Shown: in pieces, positions 6,901-11,836 of the stretch
How the letters are laid out: each line of letters begins with the position of its first letter
Numbering within the stretch: the stretch's first letter is position 1
Origin: Candidatus Omnitrophota bacterium
GTDB lineage: Bacteria; Omnitrophota; Gorgyraeia; Duberdicusellales; 4484-171
Direction: 5' to 3'
Length of the DNA: 11,836 nt
Assembly: GCA_030601015.1 (NCBI GenBank)
Contig: JAUVUO010000021.1
Location: 1 to 11,836, forward strand
Made by a program: the position numbers and the translations under genes
The notes under the pieces: model-generated
Told to the model about the DNA's origin: nothing
The model's input: the letters and a program-made list of their open reading frames with translations, nothing else
Database searches by the model: none

Positions 6901-9199
6901 TATTTCTTGCCATCCTAAAATATTCGTTAGCAGCATTTGTAGCTAATGACATTAAAGCTTTGTTCCCCGCATGATAATTAATATCCGCTAAGGTATAGAC
7001 TGTTTTTGGGTCGATTTTTAATGGCTTCCCCAAATTCAAATGTGACGCTATTGAAAAGATATCATTAATCTTTTCAATAGCAATATCCTTCCCAAGAGAC
7101 ATTAAAAGTTGCGTGCCGATTTCCCAATGTATTCTGCTCCTCTTATTATTATCTATTTCTTTCAAAACAGATTCTTGAACCCGATCATGCACAAATTGGA
7201 ATTCATCTTTATTTTCCATCAATAGGCCAAGAGCTAAAGCTGATTTTAAAGTCTCAAATACTTGCCTTAAAGAAATTCCCTTTATTAAAGATATTTCAGT
7301 CGGAGAAAATCTGTTACCCATACAAGCACAATACTCAAGTAAATCTATAGTAGCAAAAGGCAGCATCTTAACTTTTGAACTAAAGAGAGCAACTACCGTA
7401 GACGGCATATTAGATTTCCGTATTTTCTCAAAATTCCACTGCCAATGACGATTAATATCTAAATAAATCAAATTTTCATTGTGCAAATAAAACAAAATTT
7501 CACTTGCAAACAAAGGGTTACCTCCTGATAAATTATTGATAAATCTTGATAAGTCTTCTGTCTCTGAAAGAGTTGAATCGAGGATATATGAAACCATCTC
7601 TTGACAATATCGGCGCTTTAACGGTTCCAGCATTATCTCCTTCCCTAACAATTTATTATCTTTTATATTACTAATTATTTTAAATAACGGATGTGTTGAA
7701 TTAACTTCATTATATCTATACGCACCGATAAATAATAAATAGTTATAATCTTTGTAATTAAAAAATAAATTATCAAGAAAATCAAAAGTCGCGCTATCAC
7801 ACCATTGAAGATCATCAATAAAAATAACCAGAGGATTTGCTTGGCTAGACAAGCAGCCTAAAAATTTACCAAACAAAAAATTAAATCTGTTTTTTGCCTC
7901 TATGGCGGGTAACGGTTTAACTTCAGGTTGATGGCCGATTAATGCTTCTAATTCAGGTATTACATCTGTAATTACTTTCCTATTAGAAAAAACAGCCTCT
8001 TCAATTCGTTGTTTCCAATAAGTCATCCTTTCATCACTTTCTGTTAAAAACATTCGAATAAGGTTCCTTAAACTCTGTATTAAGGCGCTATAAGGGATAT
8101 TCTTTTGATAAATATCAAATTTGCCGGAAGTAAAGTACCCTCTATTTTTAACAATAGGCTTTTGAAGTTCTTGAATTAAACGTGTTTTACCTATCCCGGG
8201 AAGGCCGGAAATAAACAACGCATGAAAACTTCCCGCACAAACTTTTCTATACTCATTTAGAATTATTTCGGATTCATCATTGCGTCCAACCATTTTAGAA
8301 ATAAAAATAACCCTATAACTATAATCGTATCTTCCTAAGGGAAATGTTGATATGCATTTTTTTTCATAATATTCATTTTTACAATGTTGTAAATCGGCTA
8401 ACACCCCCTTACTGCTTTGATATCTCTTCGCCGGCTGTTTTAGTATAAGTTTAGAGACAATATCGCTTAACACTTTGGGGACTAAAAGATTTATCGCGAT
8501 AACTTTTTTAGCTTCTTCAGCCAGATGAGAATGAATGAGTTCTAAAGGATCTAAAGAAAAAAAAGGCAAAAACCCTGTTAATAATTTATAAAAAATAATA
8601 CCTAAAGAATACAGGTCAGACGAAAAATCAACTCTGTGATTGATCCTCCCGGTTTGTTCTGGTGAAGTATAAGCTAACGTTCCTTCAACGAAAACACGGT
8701 CATAAATAAAATGACTTAGCTCTCTAACATCCAAAGAGCTAATAAAATCGATAATACGAATAGAAAGATCTTTGGGATCAATTAAAATATTCCTGGGTTT
8801 AATCCCCCCGTGAATAACACCTGCTTCATGAATTATTTCTAAAGATTTAGCTAAATGACATGAAATAACGAAAAAATCTTTTAAATTAATTTCTTCTTGC
8901 AGGTTAGCCCATTTATCCAACGAAATACCCTCAAAAAAATCACGAACAATAAAGTAATGTCCATCTTTATATTCAAAAGAAGCCGGAGTCATTAACATTT
9001 GATTATTTAATACCTTTAATTGTTCGATCTTTTGATGAAAATGTTTTTTTTGGTATTCAGTAAGATGACTGGATTTTAAAACTTTGAGAGATAATAATTG
9101 GTCAGGATTGTTTTTTTCATAGGCTTTATAAATTGTCGAATGATGACTTTCTCCTAGCTTTTGAAGAATAACATAATTTGAAATTATTTCTTCCAACAT
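3932..9199 (-). CDS. Giant hybrid sensor: Ser/Thr (pseudo)kinase-like domain, STAND/AAA ATPase, TPR-like region, GAF, histidine kinase
   Basis: This 1755-residue protein matches the layout and usual length of the family known as trifunctional serine/threonine-protein kinase / ATP-binding protein / sensor histidine kinase. A kinase-like domain (about 8-275) keeps Lys39, Asn137, Asp151, GTLAYTSPE (173-181) and Arg259, but the glycine loop is degenerate (GESHHS, 16-21), the catalytic loop reads HGGIKPRN (130-137) without the HRD/HKD Asp, and DFG is DFI. A PknK-like ATPase (about 304-680) has Walker A GLPGIGKT (332-339) and Walker B IFIDDLQW (459-466). A long alpha-helical TPR-like region (about 730-1310) follows. 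GAF spans about 1340-1497, then a coiled coil (about 1500-1540). The transmitter has His1553 (HEIRN), Asn1660/Asn1664, DTGVG (1692-1696) and G2 GIGFG (1716-1720), all intact. No membrane segment is seen, so it is a cytoplasmic sensor. It is the first large gene of the operon; its partner is probably the receiver 16 bp downstream. An in-frame stop lies a few codons upstream, and AAAGGG precedes the ATG. Confidence 0.93.
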   Translation of the reverse strand: MLEEIISNYVILQKLGESHHSTIYKAYEKNNPDQLLSLKVLKSSHLTEYQKKHFHQKIEQLKVLNNQMLMTPASFEYKDGHYFIVRDFFEGISLDKWANLQEEINLKDFFVISCHLAKSLEIIHEAGVIHGGIKPRNILIDPKDLSIRIIDFISSLDVRELSHFIYDRVFVEGTLAYTSPEQTGRINHRVDFSSDLYSLGIIFYKLLTGFLPFFSLDPLELIHSHLAEEAKKVIAINLLVPKVLSDIVSKLILKQPAKRYQSSKGVLADLQHCKNEYYEKKCISTFPLGRYDYSYRVIFISKMVGRNDESEIILNEYRKVCAGSFHALFISGLPGIGKTRLIQELQKPIVKNRGYFTSGKFDIYQKNIPYSALIQSLRNLIRMFLTESDERMTYWKQRIEEAVFSNRKVITDVIPELEALIGHQPEVKPLPAIEAKNRFNFLFGKFLGCLSSQANPLVIFIDDLQWCDSATFDFLDNLFFNYKDYNYLLFIGAYRYNEVNSTHPLFKIISNIKDNKLLGKEIMLEPLKRRYCQEMVSYILDSTLSETEDLSRFINNLSGGNPLFASEILFYLHNENLIYLDINRHWQWNFEKIRKSNMPSTVVALFSSKVKMLPFATIDLLEYCACMGNRFSPTEISLIKGISLRQVFETLKSALALGLLMENKDEFQFVHDRVQESVLKEIDNNKRSRIHWEIGTQLLMSLGKDIAIEKINDIFSIASHLNLGKPLKIDPKTVYTLADINYHAGNKALMSLATNAANEYFRMARNILPNDSWDTHYEETFKIYQNSAKTELMCGDYSTSEKLLNLLLDNAKSDLDKTECLAEQTTSLSSIGNFIKAIETANRGLSYFGKAIPTDSKEAEKKREQLMNDAVFKDLDVWNMLLNMPFTKERKSKIELSFYSELIPDLYMSGLVSQLYLSAVMSTLHCLSGGMDESVIYSFAIMALYLGEKGEFDKAFKYEDLAFNLSQRYPNTFGATRGMNGIVWCNMHTRSHPQDIVAYCLKSIQCGKNSGDLYNAGLSYGPLMWNLQVQGNDFQKIEDYANECFDFSNKYHLNFSVRLSEAMKYGWIEPMKNKHSHIDITKNIRLWEKDNHISCVGSYFVHIGIVSYYFGEFEKTEVYLQKVNDYLTGLTDNVLKRQWHVFLALNALALHAEGVKYKTKQSVFDYIEPLIKNIEEWVKYGPLLKPYLAFLYAEVERVTGDIREARSLYLDAIEIAHYYGYTFLEGYINECLGEFVEIHSGFRDGLLNFQSKDKNKKNFSQFFSDNKGNRSFKCQYNTTAYASKYFKEAISLYKSCKAERKVDLLMNKYTDLIEDEHPSVSTSPIELSSTLPNIDFNYLMKSYLVVPAEMGEDVLLHKIMNVVLESSGAQHGFLIIKENNELIIRAESHITEKEIVRTKKEKFEEYQNICHAIVRYVYRTRELVMLENALEEGKFKTNPEVQKMKLRSVLCIPVIKQSYLIGVLYLENRLSEGIFTPERTEMVRLLTYQAAISLENARLVEKMRQTEIVLQRHHDHLEEMVEERTRQLRKTQDDLIVAERLAVFGQLSGSISHEIRNPLNVISSSAYYLKLKLGNCDKKVYEHIERIESEVKNSTATIDSLLSLSGIKSPKKELVSIYSMIDDALVASRIPEEIKIIKKISVKAIYLKVDKDQLCMAFHNIIKNGIEAMNKKGSLTIEVVKIKNTVGISFIDTGVGIQTENISKIFQPLFTTKARGIGFGLSICKMIIEKNGGFINVKSEVNKGTNFTVEFPLAS

Positions 9200-9201
9200 A
9201 T

Positions 9202-9249
9202 TTACCCTTTACAAAAATAAAGTAACTTAATGTACTTCAAAAAATACAT
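9202..9249 (-). CDS. Possible 15-residue leader peptide upstream of the giant kinase
   Basis: The ATG at 9249 is preceded by a perfect AGGAGG (9255-9260) with a 5-base spacer. The frame encodes MYFLKYIKLLYFCKG and stops with TAA at 9202-9204, two bases before the ATG of the 1755-residue protein. The peptide is hydrophobic and aromatic with three lysines. Its last two codons (AAA GGG) double as the SD-like sequence of the kinase gene. Ribosomes ending here would be placed on the kinase start, so translational coupling or leader-peptide control is plausible (inference). In-frame extension into the kinase is impossible: the frames differ and the kinase frame has its own upstream stop. The ORF is too short for coding statistics. 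The main evidence is that the best SD in the region belongs to it and not to the kinase. Confidence 0.45.
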   Translation of the reverse strand: MYFLKYIKLLYFCKG

Positions 9250-9254
9250 ACAAT

Positions 9255-9260
9255 CCTCCT
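9255..9260 (-). promoter_or_regulatory. Consensus Shine-Dalgarno AGGAGG
   Basis: AGGAGG lies five bases before the ATG of the 15-codon ORF and about 55 bases before the giant kinase start. It is too far away to serve the kinase directly, which supports real translation of the short ORF. Confidence 0.6.
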
Positions 9261-9293
9261 TTTTTGATCTTTTTGTATTTTAGATGATAGAGC

Positions 9294-9374
9294 TCACCTT
9301 AAACTACTGTAGCTTATTATATAAAAATTAAAAAAAATAGCAATATTAAAATGATAGTGGTGAAAATAAGGTGA
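9294..9374. repeat. Inverted pair TCACCTTA / TAAGGTGA bracketing the candidate promoter
   Basis: TCACCTTA (9294-9301) and its exact complement TAAGGTGA (9367-9374) lie on either side of the candidate promoter at 9316-9343, one just inside the predicted transcript and one upstream of -35. A further GGTGA at 9359-9363 lies 11 bp from the GGTGA at 9370-9374, one helical turn. These could be binding sites of a regulator (inference). The 8-bp arms are short enough that chance is possible. Confidence 0.3.
9316..9343 (-). promoter_or_regulatory. Candidate sigma70-type promoter of the signalling operon
   Basis: On the minus strand, TTGCTA (9338-9343, 4/6 to TTGACA) is followed after 16 bp by TATAAT (9316-9321, 6/6). 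Transcription would start near 9309, about 60 nt before the leader ORF and 110 nt before the giant kinase. The spacer is a T-rich run. AT-rich DNA gives chance TATAAT matches, but position and spacing fit an operon promoter. Confidence 0.5.
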
Positions 9375-9379
9375 ATTGC

Positions 9380-9405
9380 AAAAATATTATTTAAATAATA
9401 TTTTT
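9380..9405. repeat. Perfect 26-bp A/T palindrome
   Basis: The 13-base arm AAAAATATTATTT (9380-9392) is followed directly by its exact complement (9393-9405). As RNA it would form an A/U-only hairpin ending in five U in either direction, so it might act as a weak bidirectional terminator for fusA readthrough. As DNA it could be an operator or an easily melted or cruciform site upstream of the operon promoter. The absence of GC pairs makes strong termination unlikely. Confidence 0.5.
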
Positions 9406-9418
9406 ACCCTGGGGTAAA
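9403..9418. repeat. Inverted repeat TTTACCC-TG-GGGTAAA
   Basis: Arms of seven bases (9403-9409 and 9412-9418) are separated by two bases, directly abutting the A/T palindrome. The 2-base gap suits a protein-binding operator better than an RNA hairpin. It lies about 60 bp upstream of the candidate -35. The binding protein is unknown. Confidence 0.35.
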
Positions 9419-9469
9419 CGCAAAAATATAAACGAATTTTACCATTATGGATTACAGCTTATTTTTATA

Positions 9470-9490
9470 TTAACTATTTGGCTTAGTTAA
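9470..9490. repeat. Small hairpin TTAACTA-7 nt-TAGTTAA
   Basis: Seven-base perfect arms (9470-9476 and 9484-9490) enclose the loop TTTGGCT. It is not followed by a U tract on either strand, so it does not qualify as an intrinsic terminator. It might protect a fusA mRNA 3' end or be an operator. Confidence 0.25.
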
Positions 9491-9534
9491 GAGTGAAAAA
9501 AAATATTAATCTCTGTTTTCTCCATTTCTTATTT

Positions 9535-9563
9535 TTGACAATCATATTAAAATGAAACATAAT
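9535..9563 (+). promoter_or_regulatory. Near-consensus promoter on the opposite strand, pointing into the fusA 3' end
   Basis: TTGACA (9535-9540, 6/6) is followed by exactly 17 bp and CATAAT (9558-9563, 5/6). Transcription would start near 9570 and run rightwards, antisense to the end of fusA. This is a better match than the operon promoter candidate. No convincing gene with an SD follows on the plus strand. Confidence 0.4.
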
Positions 9564-9574
9564 GAAATGATTGT
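9538..9574. repeat. Inverted repeat ACAATCAT / ATGATTGT across the plus-strand promoter
   Basis: The 8-base arms (9538-9545 and 9567-9574) are perfect complements separated by 21 bases. They overlap the -35 and the predicted start of the plus-strand promoter, a typical operator layout. As RNA they form a stem-loop downstream of fusA, but no U tract follows on the minus strand. Confidence 0.35.
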
Positions 9575-9673
9575 TATATTTTTCTAAATTCGTATTACAC
9601 CATGCCGTATATGATTAACATATTATATCCTACAATTCTCCTCCGATTAAATTCATCAGAACAACTAATATGC

Positions 9674-11770
9674 TTATTTTTTATCTTTCTTATTTCTCTC
9701 TTCTACAATTGCTTCAGAAATAGCAGAAGGCACTCCTGAATATTTTTCGAAATGCATTGAGTATGTTGCTCTGCCGCTAGTCAAAGACCGCAGCGCGGTA
9801 GCATAACCAAACATCTCTGAAAGAGGGGCTTCTGCTGAAATTACTTGATGGGCAACCTTAGTATCGATTCCTAAAACTTTACCCCTGCGTGAACAAATGT
9901 TCCCAACAACATTACCGACATAGTCTTCAGGAGTCGTTACATCTAAAGACATTTGAGGTTCTAAAAGGACTGGGTTCCCTTTTATGAACGCTTTTTTAAA
10001 ACATTCAGCACCTGCAATTTTAAATGCCATCTCGGAAGAATCAACATCATGATATGAACCATCAAGTAATTCAACTTTTACATCCACAACCGGATATGCG
10101 GCATAAATGCCCTTCTTCATTGCCCCCACGATACCTTTTTCTACTGCGGGAATATATTCTTTCGGTATTCTTCCGCCCGTTATACTATTTTTAAACTCAA
10201 ACCCTACGCCAGCTTCCGAAGGAGTAATTTTTAAAATAACATGGCCGTATTGACCCCGTCCACCTGTTTGTTTAGAATGTTTATAGTCTTGAGTAATTTC
10301 TGACAAAATAGTTTCTTTGTAAGCTACCTTTGGCTGACCTACTTGAGCTTCAACTTTAAATTCATGTCTTAACCTGTCAACTATTATCTCAAGATGTAAC
10401 TCCCCCATACCTGAAATTATAGTTTCATCTGTTTCTTGGTCAGTATGAACCATAAATGTTGGGTCTTCTTCAGAAAGTTTCATCAATGCTTTACCTAATT
10501 TATCCTGATCTTGTCTAGTTTCCGGTGTAACACTTATAGAAATAACCGGAGCTGGAAATTCAATAGCCTCAAGAAGTAATGGATTGTTAAGATCAGAAAG
10601 TGTATCTCCTGTTACAGTGTTTGAAAGACCAACTGCCGCCGCAATATCACCGGCATAGATACAAGGAATACTTTCCCTTTGATTAGCATGCATCTGTAAA
10701 ATTCTACCCACTCTTTCTTTTTTCCCTTTTGTAACATTCAGCATATAAGAACTAGCTTCTAATTTTCCGGAATAAACTCTAAAATACACAAGTTTTCCCA
10801 TATGAGGGTCAGTTTGAACTTTAAATGCAAGAGCTGAAAAGGGTTCATTATCATCGGCTTTTCTTTCAATAATTATACTGCTATCATCAATATCAACACC
10901 TTTTGCAGGCGGCAAATCTTCGGGTGAAGGTAAATACATAATTACAGCATCCAGCAATCTCTGGACACCTTTATTTTTAAAAGCAGAACCACAGAATACC
11001 GGAATAATAGAATTAGAAATAGTACCTTTACGAATTGCAGCTCTCAACTCCTCGCTTGTTATAGTTGATTCTGCTTCTAAATACTTTTCCATAAGAGAAT
11101 CTTCTAACTCTACTGCCTTCTCAATCATAGAATGATGATATTTACGAGATATTTCCTTATACTCTTCAGGTATATCTTCAACATGAAAGTTTTTACCAAA
11201 AGTTTCATCCTCATATATGTATGCCTTCATCTCAAGTAAATCTATAATTCCTCTAAACTTATCTTCCGCGCCTATAGGTATCTGTAAAGGAATAATATTT
11301 GCCCCAAGCTGACTTTCGATACTCTTTATTACACTAAAAAAATCAGCGCCTACCCGATCCATTTTATTAATAAAAGCGATTTTAGGTACTTCGTACTTAT
11401 TTGACTGATGCCATACAGTTTCAGATTGAGGTTCAACTCCTCCTACAGCACAAAAAACTGCCACTGCACCATCTAATATTCTTAAACTTCTTTCTACCTC
11501 AACTGTAAAATCAACGTGTCCGGGAGTATCAATAATGTTTATTCTGCTATCCCTCCAATAACAAGTAGTAGCCGCGGAAGTTATAGTTATACCTCGTTCT
11601 TGTTCTTGCTTCATCCAATCCATTTGCGCATTTCCATCATGAACTTCCCCTATTTTATGAGACCTTCCGGTATAAAATAAAATTCTTTCAGTTAATGTAG
11701 TTTTTCCGGCATCGATATGTGCCATAATTCCAATATTTCTTACTTTTTTTAATTCAACTTTTCTTCCCAT
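9674..11770 (-). CDS. fusA: Translation elongation factor G
   Basis: This 698-residue protein has the normal EF-G length. EF-G is the GTPase that moves tRNAs and mRNA through the ribosome after peptide bond formation, and helps recycle ribosomes. The G domain shows G1 AHIDAGKTT (17-25), switch I RGITI (59-63), G3 DTPGH (81-85), G4 NKMD (135-138) and G5 GSAF (261-264). Domain II follows (about 312-400), then domain III with GMGELHLEI (454-462), domain IV with GGRGQYGHV (503-511) and the [13 protein letters not shown] loop (571-583), and domain V with the usual LEPQM (603-607) and SLTSGRA. All key residues are present and no disruption is seen. The start ATG has a strong GAAGGAG. fusA often lies between rpsG and tuf; here the next gene is a signalling operon 474 bp away and no tuf follows. 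The upstream neighbour is outside the window. The tail (ERNKKDKK) is basic. Confidence 0.98.
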   Translation of the reverse strand: MGRKVELKKVRNIGIMAHIDAGKTTLTERILFYTGRSHKIGEVHDGNAQMDWMKQEQERGITITSAATTCYWRDSRINIIDTPGHVDFTVEVERSLRILDGAVAVFCAVGGVEPQSETVWHQSNKYEVPKIAFINKMDRVGADFFSVIKSIESQLGANIIPLQIPIGAEDKFRGIIDLLEMKAYIYEDETFGKNFHVEDIPEEYKEISRKYHHSMIEKAVELEDSLMEKYLEAESTITSEELRAAIRKGTISNSIIPVFCGSAFKNKGVQRLLDAVIMYLPSPEDLPPAKGVDIDDSSIIIERKADDNEPFSALAFKVQTDPHMGKLVYFRVYSGKLEASSYMLNVTKGKKERVGRILQMHANQRESIPCIYAGDIAAAVGLSNTVTGDTLSDLNNPLLLEAIEFPAPVISISVTPETRQDQDKLGKALMKLSEEDPTFMVHTDQETDETIISGMGELHLEIIVDRLRHEFKVEAQVGQPKVAYKETILSEITQDYKHSKQTGGRGQYGHVILKITPSEAGVGFEFKNSITGGRIPKEYIPAVEKGIVGAMKKGIYAAYPVVDVKVELLDGSYHDVDSSEMAFKIAGAECFKKAFIKGNPVLLEPQMSLDVTTPEDYVGNVVGNICSRRGKVLGIDTKVAHQVISAEAPLSEMFGYATALRSLTSGRATYSMHFEKYSGVPSAISEAIVEERNKKDKK

Positions 11771-11776
11771 TTTTTG

Positions 11777-11783
11777 CTCCTTC
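11777..11783 (-). promoter_or_regulatory. Shine-Dalgarno of fusA
   Basis: GAAGGAG lies six bases before the ATG at 11770, as expected for a highly translated gene. The remaining bases to the window edge (11784-11836) hold no recognisable gene end or promoter. Confidence 0.8.
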
Positions 11784-11836
11784 GTAATTGATAATAAATT
11801 TCTTCTTCATATTTACATGAAAATATCAAACTTTAA

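Larger units (their letters stand above)
9378..9430. repeat. Direct repeat GCAAAAATAT, 42 bp apart
   Basis: GCAAAAATAT occurs at 9378-9387 and again at 9420-9429, a start-to-start distance of 42 bp or about four helical turns. The two copies flank the palindrome and the TTTACCC inverted repeat. This could be part of a regulator-binding array or low-complexity chance. Confidence 0.25.
9200..9673. other. 474-bp intergenic region between fusA and the signalling operon
   Basis: This AT-rich region contains no long gene on either strand. It holds, from left to right, a possible 15-codon leader ORF with strong SD, a candidate minus-strand promoter, inverted and direct repeats around 9294-9430, a 7-bp-arm hairpin at 9470-9490, and a near-consensus plus-strand promoter overlapping an 8-bp-arm inverted repeat (9535-9574). 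No GC-rich stem followed by a clear U tract is seen after fusA, so its terminator is not identified. No tRNA or recognisable riboswitch was found. Confidence 0.8.

Noticed and set aside
7140..8300. Anti-phage STAND/AVAST-like defence ATPase
   Set aside because: The Walker A/B ATPase sits in the standard kinase-ATPase-TPR-GAF-histidine kinase order of a known signalling family, with no nuclease or other effector domain.
9200..9310. A c-di-GMP (GEMM) or other riboswitch in the operon leader, expected given the c-di-GMP enzyme
   Set aside because: The predicted leader is only about 110 nt, largely taken by the short ORF, and lacks conserved GEMM-like GC-rich elements.
9380..9405. Intrinsic terminator of fusA
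   Set aside because: The palindrome is all A/T and lies about 270 bp after the stop; the other hairpins in the gap lack U tracts. Not called as a terminator.
9600..9644. GGAGGAG (9638-9644) and AGGA-TATAAT-ATG on the minus strand just after fusA, suggesting a small gene or a promoter
   Set aside because: The only ORF after it has 8 codons, the TATAAT has a poor -35 (TTAATC, 3/6), and nothing else supports a gene.
9602..9739. 45-codon plus-strand ORF with hydrophobic segment and basic tail, a type I toxin look-alike
   Set aside because: No Shine-Dalgarno precedes it, it overlaps the fusA end, and its hydrophobicity is expected opposite AAA/AAG lysine codons. Kept only as part of the antisense-promoter finding.
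11784..11836. End of an upstream gene (rpsG) or a fusA promoter
   Set aside because: No frame gives a recognisable S7 C-terminus, and the TTGATA seen has no properly spaced -10.
1..11836. CRISPR arrays, tRNA/rRNA genes, insertion sequences, phage genes
   Set aside because: No regularly spaced repeats, cloverleaf-like sequences, transposase or integrase motifs were found on either strand.

Overview
The window is AT-rich bacterial DNA using the standard code. Every confidently called gene lies on the minus strand, so transcription runs from high to low coordinates. The taxon cannot be fixed from the sequence. Shine-Dalgarno (SD) sites, a bacterial EF-G, very large multidomain sensor kinases and a c-di-GMP enzyme suggest a free-living, sensory-rich bacterium, possibly an uncultivated lineage such as Omnitrophota or a deltaproteobacterial relative. 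That placement is a weak inference from protein style only.

Right part (9674-11836): a complete fusA (elongation factor G) with a strong SD site, and 66 bp of upstream DNA before the window edge. No rpsL, rpsG or tuf is visible. Middle (9200-9673): 474 bp without a long gene. It holds a candidate sigma70-type minus-strand promoter, a possible 15-codon leader peptide with a perfect AGGAGG, several inverted repeats, and a near-consensus promoter on the opposite strand.

Left part (1-9199): a tightly packed signalling operon of five genes with junctions of 16, 18, 2 and -19 bp. In order of transcription they are: (1) a 1755-residue protein with a Ser/Thr-kinase-like domain, a STAND/AAA-type ATPase, a TPR-like region, GAF and a histidine kinase; (2) a 127-residue single-domain response regulator with a TTG start; (3) a 593-residue 7-TM PAS histidine kinase; (4) a 536-residue REC-GGDEF-HD-GYP protein; (5) a further receiver-domain protein cut by the window edge.

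The likely logic is one cytoplasmic and one membrane sensor kinase feeding several receivers, with c-di-GMP synthesis or breakdown as the only recognisable output; no DNA-binding output domain is visible. Points most worth a second look: the kinase-like domain of the giant protein lacks the catalytic Asp (HGG instead of HRD/HKD), so it looks like a pseudokinase. An A9 tract lies where genes 4 and 5 overlap, in the phase that would allow -1 slippage to fuse them. The operon appears to be preceded by a translationally coupled leader peptide.
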